Of a DNA stretch of 64,000 bases, positions 46,670 through 55,950 are shown piece by piece. Position 1 is the first letter of the stretch. Each line of letters begins with the position of its first letter. The stretch is from Methylocystis rosea SV97 (GTDB taxonomy: Bacteria > Pseudomonadota > Alphaproteobacteria > Rhizobiales > Beijerinckiaceae). The stretch lies in NCBI RefSeq assembly GCF_000372845.1, contig NZ_KB889963.1:3182304-3246303 (forward strand), written 5' to 3'. Below the pieces are notes generated by a model. That model ran no database searches. It was not told the origin of the DNA and was given only the letters and a program-made list of their open reading frames with translations. The translations under genes were made by a program, and so were the position numbers.

Positions 46670-47755
46670 TTAGAGTGGATGAGTTTTGTTCGGCTGATCA
46701 GGATCGTACCCGGTGGTGTAGGTCGGCTCCCTGTTGCGCCACTTCGGCTCCTTGTTGAGCGTGTGATTGGTGATTTTGCGCAGATTGCGGATCAGCACGC
46801 CGTAGGGCTTCACCAGAACCGATGAAATACGGGCGCCGGGCGGTTCGTCCATGAACGGCATGAACTTGTCGGGAAAGCCCGGCATGGTGCAGCCGATGCA
46901 GATGCCGCCGACGTTCGGGCAGCCGCCGAGACCGGCAATCCAACCGCGCTTGGGCACGTTGCATTGAACGACCGGTCCCCAGCAGCCGATCTTCACCAGG
47001 CACTTGCGCGAACCATATTCTTGCGCGAAATCGGCTTCTTCGTAATAAGCGCCGCGGTCACATCCCTCATGAACGGTGGGACCAAACAACCAGCGCGGAC
47101 GCCCGTGTCCATCGACAGGAATCATCGGCGCCAGACCGGCAAGCTGGCGCAGCAGGTAGAGAAATGTCTCCATGAAATTGTCCGGCTGCACAGGACAGCC
47201 CGGGACGTTGACGATTGGCAAACCGGCCTTCGATTTCCACTCGGCGCCAAGATAGTCCTGAAGGCCCATGCAGCCGGTGGGATTGCCCTTCATTGCATGA
47301 ATGCCGCCATATGCGGCGCATGTTCCGGCGCCGATTACGGCGAGCGCCTTTGGAGTCAAACGGTCGATCCATTCGGTCGTTCTGATTGGCTCTCCGGTCG
47401 CCGCATCCGTCCCAATCGCCGCCCAATACCCATCGCCGCTCAGCTTCTCGTTCGGGATGGAGCCTTCGACCACAAGGACGAAGTTTTCGAGTTCGCCCCG
47501 CGCGCCTTGATGGAAGGCCTTCATGAAGTCATCGCCCACTTCGTAGGAGAGCACTGCATTATGCAAGCGCACCTTCGGTAGGCCGGGGATCGCTCCGAGG
47601 ATGACATCCTCTATGCTCGGTTCGCTCGCGGCGGTGATGGAGACGGAGTCACCGTCGCAACTCAGTCCCGCCGTAAGCCAGAGCACGTCGAGCTCTTCGA
47701 TTGCGGATGGAGGCCGCTCTTTTCCTTTGGGAACTGGATTGGGGTCTGGAGCCAT
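46670..47755 (-). CDS. hhyS: HhyS, small subunit of group 1h high-affinity [NiFe]-hydrogenase
   Basis: The 361-residue electron-transfer subunit carries three Fe-S clusters. The proximal site reads LSCDGDS (C33, D36), so Asp replaces the usual second Cys of CxxC. The other proximal ligands are C146 (GTCAAYGG) and C187 (PGCPV). Distal and medial candidates are H229, C232, C252, C258, C265, C279, C286 and C289. There is no Tat leader and no C-terminal membrane helix, so the enzyme appears cytoplasmic. The group 1h assignment follows from these features. The start follows GAAAGGA. Confidence 0.94.
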   Translation of the reverse strand: MAPDPNPVPKGKERPPSAIEELDVLWLTAGLSCDGDSVSITAASEPSIEDVILGAIPGLPKVRLHNAVLSYEVGDDFMKAFHQGARGELENFVLVVEGSIPNEKLSGDGYWAAIGTDAATGEPIRTTEWIDRLTPKALAVIGAGTCAAYGGIHAMKGNPTGCMGLQDYLGAEWKSKAGLPIVNVPGCPVQPDNFMETFLYLLRQLAGLAPMIPVDGHGRPRWLFGPTVHEGCDRGAYYEEADFAQEYGSRKCLVKIGCWGPVVQCNVPKRGWIAGLGGCPNVGGICIGCTMPGFPDKFMPFMDEPPGARISSVLVKPYGVLIRNLRKITNHTLNKEPKWRNREPTYTTGYDPDQPNKTHPL

Positions 47756-48175
47756 CGGTCAATCCTTTCACCAAAAGACGTGGCGACGGAAAGTTTCAAA
47801 CCGGGGCGTACCTGCTCAGCTTTCGCTTTACGGGCTGAAGAGTCAACGCAACCATCGGACGGGTAGCGGTGGCGTACAGGCCTGTCACGGCCGAAGGAAA
47901 ACTCTGGAACTTGAGAAATGTTCCTAGGAGGGAACAAAATGCGCAGCTCGTGCGCCATGCCGGACCACCAGAACACCCCTGCGGGGCGCGCAAGCCTTCC
48001 CCCATGCGACGCATTTCTTCCGCCAGGGCTGGCGCGTTGAACCGTGCATCTGCGACCGCAGTTCCCGGTCGAACGAAATTGAAGGCGAGCGCGATTGAAG
48101 CGTCCACGAAAGCGCGCTTCAGAAGCGAACTGGCGCTGCCTTAACTGACGCAGCGCCTCGCACTTCAGCTTGAGC
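47756..48175. other. Promoter region of the hydrogenase operon
   Basis: This 420-bp gap lies between the end of the porin-fusion gene and hhyS and should hold the operon promoter on the minus strand. A TTGACT box near 47840 on the minus strand is a weak -35 candidate without a convincing -10. A short dyad GTTCC/GGAAC flanks 47920-47935. A plus-strand small frame at 47939-48040 is listed separately. Confidence 0.4.
47939..48040 (+). CDS. Possible 33-aa small protein opposite the hydrogenase promoter
   Basis: A plus-strand frame of 33 codons, MRSSCAMPDHQNTPAGRASL and so on, ending PPGLAR. It is preceded by AGGAGGG at 47926-47932, an excellent ribosome site with 6-bp spacing. It has two cysteines and many prolines, with no signal or membrane helix. 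I recognise no family. Reading in the direction opposite to hhyS, it could be a regulatory peptide, part of an antisense RNA, or chance. Confidence 0.3.
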   Translation: MRSSCAMPDHQNTPAGRASLPPCDAFLPPGLAR

Positions 48176-50725
48176 CTATTTCGTCTCTGCGATGCTGATG
48201 AGATCGAAGTGACGGTTGACGCCGGCATGGATCAGGTTGCCATTGAAGCGCGTCGAGCTTGACGCGCCATAGGCGTAAAAGCCGTTCGTCTGCGCCGCGA
48301 AATTGAACCCTTGAGCGGCGCCGAGATCGTAGCGAAGATAGTCGATCTTAACGCTCCACTCGGGCGTAAACATCCATTCCGCGCCGCCGCCCGCCGTCCA
48401 GCCGATCAAGCTGTCCTGATAGACGGGATTGACGAGCGTCTGGTTGGCGCCGCCGATACGGCGGGTAAATATCGCGGCGTTGGAGGTAACGCCGCCATAG
48501 GCCATGCCGCCGGTGCCATAGACGGCGAGCGTCGGGGTGACGAGATAGCCCAATCGGCCGCGGATCGTTCCCAGATAATTGAGCGTCGCGGTGCGCTGCG
48601 CATAGGTGGCGAAACTATTGCCTCCCCCCTGCGCGAGGGTCGCTTGCCACCGCGTGTCGGTGTTGCCCGAAACGCCGTGCAGATCCGCCTCGGCGCCGGC
48701 CAAGAAGCTGTCGAAGAACTTCCAATTGGCGCCAATCTGGAAACCGCCGATGAAGCCGGCGAGATGGTTCGTCTGGTCGATCGGCGTCGCGCTGGCAGCC
48801 ACGGCCGGACTCGCGGCAGCTGCGCCAAATGGCCAGGGCTGCACGAACGATCGCGGGCTCGACCAAGCTCCGCCGCCGTTGAGGCCGACGTAAACGTCAG
48901 ACCAGCTTGGCGGCGGCGCAGGCCGCGGCGGAGGCCCCTCAGGCGAGAAGAGAGCGAGGAAGTCCGAGCCCGGCGGCTTGGTGATCGGATTGCCGTCGCC
49001 AAAGGCATTGGCGGTGACTTCCAGATAGAAGAAGTCGGTCGGGCGCCCGGTCAGGCCATTCGTCGTCGTGGTCTGTCCGGAGAAAGATTGCGGGAAGAAC
49101 GGCTGCAGCGCGACCGGCGGCGCAAAGCTCGATGTGAACGAACCTGGCCAGAAGCGCGCGTAGCTCGCGGTCAGATTGATGAACTGATTGAGTTTGTAGC
49201 GGATGCGCAGATCATATTCCGTCCCGATGAACGTGCCTCTGTTGCCAAGCGGCGCAAAAAGATTGGCGCGGTCCCAGGCCGCCGCCGCGCTCGCCAGCCA
49301 GTAGGCGCTGAACGCCGTATCGATCCGAAGATCTTTGAAAGGCGAAAATTCGATGCGCGCCTTAGGCGCCTTGACGTTGTTCCAGGCGATATAGTCGTTG
49401 CGCGAGAACGGCTGGTTGAAGCCATAGAAGATATCGAAGGTCTGATTGACGCTGTCGAACGGACTCTTATTGCCCGAGCCATAGGCGTAGTTGGCGCTGA
49501 TCCGCGGCTTCCATGGATGATCTGAAAATGTGTAGCCCGCCTCGAATGCATAGGCGATGGCGTCATGCTGCACCGTCGTCTGCACGGCGTTTTGGACATT
49601 CCGAAACTGACGGAACTCACCGGTTTCGCCAAACTGCTTATTGATGTCGAAGTCGTAATCAAAATCATTGATCACGCCGTAGACGCGCAGGCCAGGCGCA
49701 TAAGTATCGCGATGAAACTTCAGCGCGTTCGAGACGTTGAGCGGATCCCCATATTGCTTGCGGCCCAAGAAATAAGGCTGGATCGTCGCATATTCCGACC
49801 AGCGGCGGATGCTGAACACGCTGCCGTAGATCCAGTTCTGCCAGTCAGGTCGGTCGAACTGATATGGATAACGAATGACCGGCCGCATCAGGAAACTGTC
49901 GATATCCCAGTCATTATCCTTCTTGCCGATTTTGATCCGGAAGCCGTCAAAATTGTTGGTCGTGTTGCGGAACTCGTTCTCGGCGATCAGACGGCGGTCG
50001 AGCAGCTCGAGGTGAAAGCGCCCAGCGCGAAGCGTTAGAGGCCGATCGTTGCCGAGATCGTCCTTGCCGAAGGCGTCCTTGAAAAACAGTTCGCCATAGC
50101 CGGAAATGAGCTCCGTCTGATTGATCTCCTGGCCTTGATATTCATAGATGCTGTTGTAGGCGCGCGAGTCCTGAAATTCGACGACGAATCGAAAGGGATC
50201 GAGAATGTTCTGCACGCCCAGATACGCCCGCGTGCGCGACAGCCAAAGCGAGTTGGGAAAATACTTGCGCTGCGACGTCGGCGGATTGGTCGTCGTGCTC
50301 GTCCACGGCCGATAATCGTCCTTGCGATATTCAAAACGCACGCGTGAATCGAGGCCGACGTTCAACCAGTCGATGCCTTCGAATTCCTTGTAGGTCTTCG
50401 CCAGATTGCGCACATAGGGCGGGATGTCGGGCTGCGGCTCCAAACGATAGCCGCGGGTGGGCACGTAATAGCTTTTCTTCTCAGCCGGCGCTCCAGGCGC
50501 CCCGGGACCAGCAGCGACACTCTTGCCCTCGGTCTTCGTCTTCACTGACTTTTTTTCCGGCGCGGCCGCTTTTGCGCCGTCATCCGACTGACCCCCATTT
50601 CCCGCAATTTCCTTCGAGGGTGCTTTGTCTTCGGCGCCCGCTATTTCGGGAACGCTAAGGGCAGCGCCGACAACGGCGCCAAATGCGGCTAATCTTAACT
50701 TCTTACTGTTCTTGCTTGTCGACAT
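48176..50725 (-). CDS. Outer-membrane fusion of alginate-export-type and Omp25-type beta-barrels
   Basis: The 849-residue protein has a signal peptide (LRLAAFGAVVGAALSVPEIAGA) and a Lys/Ala/Pro-rich spacer (about 30-80). Next comes an alginate-export-like barrel (about 85-590: WLNVGLDSRVRFEYRKDDYR, RTRAYLGVQNILDPFRFVVE, LRAGRFHLELLDRRLIAENE). A proline linker (PPPRPAPPPSW, about 595-606) leads to a complete Omp25/31-type barrel (DVYVGLNGGGAWSS, WTAGGGAEWMFTPEWSVKIDY, ending in an aromatic strand). The start at 50725 is taken because it precedes the leader. Substrate unknown; likely a porin for organic or anionic compounds. Confidence 0.8.
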   Translation of the reverse strand: MSTSKNSKKLRLAAFGAVVGAALSVPEIAGAEDKAPSKEIAGNGGQSDDGAKAAAPEKKSVKTKTEGKSVAAGPGAPGAPAEKKSYYVPTRGYRLEPQPDIPPYVRNLAKTYKEFEGIDWLNVGLDSRVRFEYRKDDYRPWTSTTTNPPTSQRKYFPNSLWLSRTRAYLGVQNILDPFRFVVEFQDSRAYNSIYEYQGQEINQTELISGYGELFFKDAFGKDDLGNDRPLTLRAGRFHLELLDRRLIAENEFRNTTNNFDGFRIKIGKKDNDWDIDSFLMRPVIRYPYQFDRPDWQNWIYGSVFSIRRWSEYATIQPYFLGRKQYGDPLNVSNALKFHRDTYAPGLRVYGVINDFDYDFDINKQFGETGEFRQFRNVQNAVQTTVQHDAIAYAFEAGYTFSDHPWKPRISANYAYGSGNKSPFDSVNQTFDIFYGFNQPFSRNDYIAWNNVKAPKARIEFSPFKDLRIDTAFSAYWLASAAAAWDRANLFAPLGNRGTFIGTEYDLRIRYKLNQFINLTASYARFWPGSFTSSFAPPVALQPFFPQSFSGQTTTTNGLTGRPTDFFYLEVTANAFGDGNPITKPPGSDFLALFSPEGPPPRPAPPPSWSDVYVGLNGGGAWSSPRSFVQPWPFGAAAASPAVAASATPIDQTNHLAGFIGGFQIGANWKFFDSFLAGAEADLHGVSGNTDTRWQATLAQGGGNSFATYAQRTATLNYLGTIRGRLGYLVTPTLAVYGTGGMAYGGVTSNAAIFTRRIGGANQTLVNPVYQDSLIGWTAGGGAEWMFTPEWSVKIDYLRYDLGAAQGFNFAAQTNGFYAYGASSSTRFNGNLIHAGVNRHFDLISIAETK

Positions 50726-50781
50726 CGACGTTTGTCCCGTATCGCTTAACCCGGACTCCGGTTGGCGCTTTGATCGACGGA

Positions 50782-50808
50782 CCGATATGTAAACCGTATA
50801 CATATCGG
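50782..50808. promoter_or_regulatory. Perfect 10-7-10 inverted repeat upstream of the barrel-fusion gene
   Basis: CCGATATGTA (50782-50791), a 7-bp spacer, then its exact complement TACATATCGG (50799-50808). The AT-rich arms and 57-bp distance from the ATG at 50725 suit a dimeric repressor or activator site overlapping the promoter rather than a terminator. No regulator gene is adjacent. Confidence 0.6.
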
Positions 50809-51136
50809 ATATGCCGTTACGGTCGATCTGTTAAGCTCATGTTTTAATCAACTCGATTTTCGACTTGCGCTGTTGTGAAATCGCCACAGTAAACGCAACA
50901 TTGCAGCCCGCGCGCTTAATTTTCGCTTTGACATTCCAGCCACTCTCTCTGGGCCGCAGAGGTTGCCCTTCTGCGACCATTTTCCGTCCACGCCGCAAGA
51001 GGCAGTAAAGCGAAACCTTGGCTTTTTGTCTATCGATTTAGTAGACAACTGCGCACATCGAGCGAGAGCGTTGCGGTAATGTCACAGTTTGAGGGATTGG
51101 GGGCCGCCATAGCGAGCAGAGACCTAGCCCGCCGCC
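50809..51136. other. Intergenic region upstream of the barrel-fusion gene
   Basis: This 328-bp region lies between the 3' end of the methyltransferase gene and the inverted repeat. Only short frames without families occur. It is AT-richer than its surroundings and probably carries the barrel-fusion gene's promoter. Confidence 0.35.
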
Positions 51137-51949
51137 CTATTTTTGCAGCGCGAAGAAGAGGCGCGGATACCGCAGAAGAACTTTGCCGTCCGGTTGCCGC
51201 GGATAGGCCTGTGCAAGCCTCCCTCTGTATCGCGCTAAAAATTCGATGCGCTCATTTGCGTCGAGCAAGTCGAGGAAGGGACGAAGGCCAGATCCTTCGA
51301 ACCATTCGACCACGCCGTCAGGGCCGTCGAGCGGGTGGACATAGACCGTCTGCCAAATATCGATCGTACTGCAGAGCGGCGCGAGCAGATTGTAATATTC
51401 CTCGAGCGGACCGAGCACCATGATCGACTTGGCGACTGGAAGCAGACGCGAAGCCCAGGGGCCATCCGCCGCGACCATGCGCATCGCCGCGTGCGAAAGC
51501 TCATGCGTATTGTTCGGCATCTGCACCGCAAGACGGCCGCCGGGCCGCAAATAACTCAAAAGCCTTGTCATCAACCCGCGATGGTCGGGGAGGAAATTCA
51601 GAGCCGCATTGGCGAAGATGAGATCGGCGGGCTCTGACGGGCGCCAATGCGCGATGTCCTCCTTGATAAAAGTCGCTGTGGGCGTGCGCGCGCGGGCGAC
51701 CGACAGCATGTTGTCGGATTTGTCGATCCCGATGATGTCGGCGCCGGAAAAGCTCATCGCGAGGAGCTGCGTGCTGTTTCCGGGTCCGCATCCGAGGTCA
51801 TAAACCCGTTGCGTGTCGCAATAAGGCACGTGCGCGAGCAGGTCGCGGGCGGCGCGCGTACGCTCCGCTTCGAATTTCAAATAAAGCGCCGAATTCCAGT
51901 CGTTTGTCGCGCGCCTTTCGTCGATCCCTTCAGCAGGCGCCGCGCTCAA
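51137..51949 (-). CDS. tam: Tam-like trans-aconitate 2-methyltransferase
   Basis: Tam methylates trans-aconitate, a spontaneous inhibitory by-product of the TCA cycle. The 270-residue class I SAM methyltransferase has [20 protein letters not shown] near 16-35, SAM motif [17 protein letters not shown], acidic motif [11 protein letters not shown] and [12 protein letters not shown]. It closes with [14 protein letters not shown]. The pattern is typical of Tam. It overlaps cysA by 4 bp (ATGA), so it is probably transcribed from the sulfate operon. Confidence 0.85.
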   Translation of the reverse strand: MSAAPAEGIDERRATNDWNSALYLKFEAERTRAARDLLAHVPYCDTQRVYDLGCGPGNSTQLLAMSFSGADIIGIDKSDNMLSVARARTPTATFIKEDIAHWRPSEPADLIFANAALNFLPDHRGLMTRLLSYLRPGGRLAVQMPNNTHELSHAAMRMVAADGPWASRLLPVAKSIMVLGPLEEYYNLLAPLCSTIDIWQTVYVHPLDGPDGVVEWFEGSGLRPFLDLLDANERIEFLARYRGRLAQAYPRQPDGKVLLRYPRLFFALQK

Positions 51950-53076
51950 ATGCCGTCTCCGGCGTTGACATAGTCGCCATTCTCGTCGGCGGGAAAGATG
52001 CGGGCTTTCGCCAGCGAAAGCGGGACGCGGCCGCCGAGCGAAGCCGAACGGTCGAGCGGCGAGTCAATTTCGAGCGTTTGATCGTAGCCGTCGATGGCGA
52101 TCGTGGCGCGAACGCCGGCAGGCGTGCGTCGCAGGCTCTCGACGCGGCCTTCGAGATCGCCGCTCCCTTCAGCCGTGACGGCGATATCGGCCGGGCGGAA
52201 GAAGACTCTCGCCGGCCCGCTGCGCAAGCCATGCGTATCGATATGCAATTCGCGGCCGCCGAACGTCACATGGCCGTCGGAGATGGTGACAGGCAGCGCG
52301 ACCGCTTCGCCAACGAAGGAGATGACGAATGGCGAAGCCGGACGGTCGTAAAGCTCTTCGGGCGTTCCAATCTGTTCGATGCGGCCTTCGTTGAGCACGA
52401 CGACGCGATCCGCAAGCTCCATCGCTTCATCCTGATCATGCGTGACGAAGACCGTCGTCAATCCCGTTTGCTTGTGAATGTCGCGCAGCCAGCGGCGCAA
52501 ATCCTTACGCACGCGCGCGTCAAGGGCGCCGAAGGGCTCGTCGAGCAGCAGCACGCGCGGTTCGATGGCGAGCGCGCGCGCGAGGGCGACGCGCTGACGC
52601 TGGCCGCCGGAGAGCTGCGCCGGATAGCGGCCGCCGAGTCCGTCGAGCTGCACGAACTGCAGAAGCTCCATGACGCGCGCCTTGATCGCCGCCCGCGGGG
52701 GACGCGTGCGTCTGGGACGAACTCTCAGACCGTAGGCGATGTTGTCGGCGACGGTCATATGTTTGAAGAGCGCATAGTTCTGAAACACCATGCCGACATG
52801 GCGGTCCTGCACGGGCAGATTGGTCGCATTCTCGCCATCGAAGAGGATGCGGCCGCGATCGGGAGAATTGAGGCCCGCGATCACCCGCAGCAACGTCGTC
52901 TTGCCGGAGCCCGAGGGTCCAAGCAGCGCGACGAGTTCGCCAGGCTGAATGTCGAGGCTGACGTCGCGCAAGGCCGGAAAGGCGCCGAAATCCTGCTCGA
53001 CCCCCTCGATGCGAATGGAAGTTCCGCGCTTACTTCCCTCAGTGGCGGCGAGCGCGTCCGGAGAGCGCGTCAGCAT
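51946..53076 (-). CDS. cysA: CysA, sulfate ABC transporter ATP-binding protein
   Basis: CysA powers sulfate/thiosulfate uptake. Walker A is [11 protein letters not shown], the signature is [15 protein letters not shown], Walker B is [12 protein letters not shown], and the switch His is in [15 protein letters not shown]. The C-terminal regulatory TOBE-like part follows ([15 protein letters not shown]). The ATG at 53076 gives 376 residues and overlaps the cysW end by 38 bp. An in-frame extension further upstream would read deeper into cysW and is rejected. No clear ribosome site marks the start. Confidence 0.93.
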   Translation of the reverse strand: MLTRSPDALAATEGSKRGTSIRIEGVEQDFGAFPALRDVSLDIQPGELVALLGPSGSGKTTLLRVIAGLNSPDRGRILFDGENATNLPVQDRHVGMVFQNYALFKHMTVADNIAYGLRVRPRRTRPPRAAIKARVMELLQFVQLDGLGGRYPAQLSGGQRQRVALARALAIEPRVLLLDEPFGALDARVRKDLRRWLRDIHKQTGLTTVFVTHDQDEAMELADRVVVLNEGRIEQIGTPEELYDRPASPFVISFVGEAVALPVTISDGHVTFGGRELHIDTHGLRSGPARVFFRPADIAVTAEGSGDLEGRVESLRRTPAGVRATIAIDGYDQTLEIDSPLDRSASLGGRVPLSLAKARIFPADENGDYVNAGDGI

Positions 53077-53929
53077 GGCGCCATTCGAGGAACGTCTTGA
53101 GCCCGAGTGTGACAAGCGCCAAGCCTGCAAGAAGGACCGCGAGCGCGAAAGCGGCGACATTATTGTACTCATTGTAGAGTATCTCCACCTGAAGCGGAAT
53201 TGTATTGGTCAGGCCTCGTATGTGGCCCGATACGACCGAAACGGCGCCGAACTCTCCCATGGCGCGGGCGTTACACAGCAGCACGCCGTACAGCAGGCCC
53301 CATTTAATGTTGGGCAGCGTCACGGTGAGAAAAGTCTTGAAGCCGGAGGCGCCGAGCGTGAGCGCGGCTTCCTCCTCGATCTTGCCCTGCTCCTCCATCA
53401 ACGGAATGAGTTCGCGCGCAACGAAAGGAAAGGTGACGAAGATGGTCGCCAGCACGATGCCGGGCACGGCAAAGATGATTTGCACGCCGTGAGCCGCGAG
53501 CCACGGGCCAAAGAGGCCCTGGCCCCCGAACACCAGAACATAGACGAGACCGGCGACGACCGGCGAGACAGAGAACGGAAGATCGATCAGCGTGATCAGA
53601 ACGCTCTTGCCGGGAAAGGAAAATTTGGCGATCGACCAGGACGCCGCGAGCCCGAACACAAGATTCGCCGGAACGGAGATCGCCGCGACAAGAAGCGTCA
53701 GACGGATCGCGGCGCGGGCGTCTGGATCGCCGAACGCGGTCAGAAAAGGGCCGATCCCTTTGCTGAAGGCTTCGACGAAGACGATTGCAAGCGGCGCAAA
53801 AAGGAAGAGAGCGAGAAACAGCACCGCGGTCGCAATAAGCGTATAGCGCGCGAACGACGAGTCCTGCGTAACCGGCCGGAATTTGACGCCGCGACTGCGG
53901 CCGCTCGACGTGACCGCGATCTCAGACAT
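53039..53929 (-). CDS. cysW: CysW, sulfate ABC transporter permease
   Basis: The 296-residue inner-membrane permease has six hydrophobic helices. The ABC-coupling EAA loop is [19 protein letters not shown], followed by [20 protein letters not shown] and [10 protein letters not shown], typical of CysW. The start [10 protein letters not shown] at 53929 is preferred over a longer frame with no membrane or family similarity. It overlaps cysT by 8 bp. Confidence 0.94.
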   Translation of the reverse strand: MSEIAVTSSGRSRGVKFRPVTQDSSFARYTLIATAVLFLALFLFAPLAIVFVEAFSKGIGPFLTAFGDPDARAAIRLTLLVAAISVPANLVFGLAASWSIAKFSFPGKSVLITLIDLPFSVSPVVAGLVYVLVFGGQGLFGPWLAAHGVQIIFAVPGIVLATIFVTFPFVARELIPLMEEQGKIEEEAALTLGASGFKTFLTVTLPNIKWGLLYGVLLCNARAMGEFGAVSVVSGHIRGLTNTIPLQVEILYNEYNNVAAFALAVLLAGLALVTLGLKTFLEWRHADALSGRARRH

Positions 53930-54785
53930 GGCCGAATCTCCTGCGGCTCCATGCCTGGACCAGATTGATGAGCAGCAGCGCGGCGAAGGAAATCGCCAGC
54001 ATGATCGTTGCGATTCCGGTCGCGCCGGGGACGTCATATTGTTCAAGCTTCACGACGATGAGCAGCGGCGCGATCTCAGAGACGTAAGCGATATTGCCGG
54101 CGATGAAGATCACCGAGCCATATTCGCCAATGGATCTGGCGAAGGCGAGCGCGAAGCCGGTGAGCAGCGCCGGCGCCAGGGGCGGCAGCATCACACGGAT
54201 GACGGTTTGCAGCCTGCCCGCGCCGAGAGTGGCGGAGGCTTCCTCTAGTTCCGCTTCGAGCTCGGAAATAATCGGCTGCACGGTGCGCACGACGAACGGC
54301 AGTCCGATGAAGATGAGCGCGACCAGAATGCCCCAGCGGGTAAAGGCGATCTTGATGTCGTAGTCGGCGAGCGGCGCGCCAAACCAGCCATTCGGCGAAT
54401 ACAGCGCCGCAAGCGAAATGCCGGCCACGGCCGTCGGCAGCGCGAAGGGCAGATCGACGAACGCGTCGAGCAGTCGACGGCCGGGAAAATCGTACCGAGT
54501 GAGCACCCAGGCGACGATGAGGCCAAAGAACAGATCGACGAACGCGGCGGCGAAGGAGATGAAGAACGTCGTGCGCAGCGACGCGGCGACGCGCGGCTCC
54601 GAGGCGATCGCGTAGAGCCCGGAAAATCCCAGTCCCGATGACCACCAGATGAGCGTGGCGAGCGGAAAGAGGACGATCACGCCAAGATAGATCAGCGTAT
54701 AGCCGAAGGTCAGGCCGAAGCCTGGAATGACGCTCGGCGCCGCGAAGCGCCGAGCGTTTTTGCCGACAAGGCTCGGGGAGGTCAC
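53922..54785 (-). CDS. cysT: CysT (CysU), sulfate ABC transporter permease
   Basis: The 287-residue permease pairs with CysW. It starts at GTG 54785 ([13 protein letters not shown]), overlapping the sbp stop (GTGA). Six transmembrane segments are visible. The EAA loop is [20 protein letters not shown], and the later segment [19 protein letters not shown] is diagnostic of CysT. Length matches the family. Confidence 0.94.
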   Translation of the reverse strand: MTSPSLVGKNARRFAAPSVIPGFGLTFGYTLIYLGVIVLFPLATLIWWSSGLGFSGLYAIASEPRVAASLRTTFFISFAAAFVDLFFGLIVAWVLTRYDFPGRRLLDAFVDLPFALPTAVAGISLAALYSPNGWFGAPLADYDIKIAFTRWGILVALIFIGLPFVVRTVQPIISELEAELEEASATLGAGRLQTVIRVMLPPLAPALLTGFALAFARSIGEYGSVIFIAGNIAYVSEIAPLLIVVKLEQYDVPGATGIATIMLAISFAALLLINLVQAWSRRRFGHV

Positions 54786-55819
54786 CTTGTCAGCTCTTGT
54801 TTCTGGATGTCGTCGAAAATGCCGCCGTCGGCGAAATGCTTCTTTTGCGCCGCCGCCCAACCGCCGAAACTTTTATCGACGGTGATGAATTCGATCTTGG
54901 CGAATTTCTTCACGTCGTCCTTCGCCGCATATTCGGGATGAACAGGACGATAGAAATTGCGTGCGATGATCGCCTGCGCCGACGGAGAATAGAGAAAGTC
55001 GAGATAGGCTTCCGCGAGCTGCCTGTTGCCTTTGGCGTCGGCGTTGGCGTCAACGACGGCGACCGGCGGCTCGGCCAGGATGGATTGCGGCGGCGTCACG
55101 ATCTCGAACTTGTCAGCGCCGAATTCCTTCAGCGCAAGGAAGGCTTCGTTCTCCCATGCGAGGAGCACGTCGCCGATGCCGCGCTGGGCGAAGGTGATCG
55201 TCGAGCCTCTCGCGCCTGTGTCCATGACCGGGGCGTTCTTGTAGATCGCCTTGACAAAATCCTTGGTCTTGGCTTCGTCGCCGCCGAATTTCTTCAGCCC
55301 GTAGCCCCAGGCCGCAAGATAATTCCAGCGCGCGCCGCCGGACGTCTTCGGGTTGGGCGTGATCACCGCGACGCCGGGCTTCGCCAGATCGTCCCAATCC
55401 TTGACTGCTTTCGGATTGCCCTTGCGGACAAGAAACACGATCGTCGACGTATAGGGCGACGAGTTATTCGGTCGGCGCTTTTGCCAATCGACCGGAATCT
55501 TGCCGCTCTTGCTGGCGATCGCGTCAATGTCGGCGGCGAGCGCCAGCGTCACGACATCGGCATTCAGGCCCTCGATCACCGCGCGCGCCTGCGCGCCTGA
55601 GCCGCCATGCGACGCCAGAAGTTCGATCGTTTCGCCAGTCCTGGCTTTCCAGTCCGCCGCGAAGGCCGGATTAATCGCCTTGTAGAGTTCGCGCGTGGGG
55701 TCATAGGAGACGTTCAGGAACGTCTGGCCCGCTTGAGAATGCGCGCTCGCCAGCATCGTGAGGGCAACCAATCCCCCTAAAATTCCAAGTCCCACACTTT
55801 TTTGCAATTTCTCGCTCAT
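54782..55819 (-). CDS. sbp: Sulfate-binding periplasmic protein
   Basis: The 345-residue solute receptor of the sulfate ABC transporter has a signal peptide ([20 protein letters not shown], cleavage near SQA-GQT). The mature start has [17 protein letters not shown], then [15 protein letters not shown] near 68-82, [15 protein letters not shown], and [20 protein letters not shown] near 155-175, the sulfate-binding loop. The start at 55819 follows GGAGAG. It is the first gene of sbp-cysT-cysW-cysA-tam. Confidence 0.95.
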   Translation of the reverse strand: MSEKLQKSVGLGILGGLVALTMLASAHSQAGQTFLNVSYDPTRELYKAINPAFAADWKARTGETIELLASHGGSGAQARAVIEGLNADVVTLALAADIDAIASKSGKIPVDWQKRRPNNSSPYTSTIVFLVRKGNPKAVKDWDDLAKPGVAVITPNPKTSGGARWNYLAAWGYGLKKFGGDEAKTKDFVKAIYKNAPVMDTGARGSTITFAQRGIGDVLLAWENEAFLALKEFGADKFEIVTPPQSILAEPPVAVVDANADAKGNRQLAEAYLDFLYSPSAQAIIARNFYRPVHPEYAAKDDVKKFAKIEFITVDKSFGGWAAAQKKHFADGGIFDDIQKQELTR

Positions 55820-55836
55820 GGTGACGCCTCTCCAAC

Positions 55837-55866
55837 AGTCTATAAAATCACTAGCATGAGTAGACT
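55837..55866. promoter_or_regulatory. Dyad upstream of sbp
   Basis: AGTCTA (55837-55842) and TAGACT (55861-55866) form a perfect 6-bp dyad with an 18-bp spacer, 18 bp before the sbp start. The spacing is compatible with a dimeric regulator of sulfate uptake, but the arms are short and could occur by chance. Confidence 0.35.
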
Positions 55867-55950
55867 GATTGGGCAAGGCGGAAAAAGCGCGGGTCAAGCC
55901 TGCGTGACGTCAGCGGAGCTTCGAGTGTGGACGGCCGCGAAAGGTAACGC

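Noticed and set aside
45156-46673. A 505-codon plus-strand frame opposite hhyL
   Set aside because: It mirrors hhyL, whose active-site motifs are intact. There is no ribosome site and no domain.
47796-48107. A 103-codon minus-strand frame upstream of hhyS
   Set aside because: No ribosome site or family, and it would occupy the expected hydrogenase promoter region.
48311-49525. A 404-codon plus-strand frame opposite the barrel-fusion gene
   Set aside because: Arg/Ala/Glu-rich antisense shadow, while the minus-strand protein has clear barrel features and a leader.
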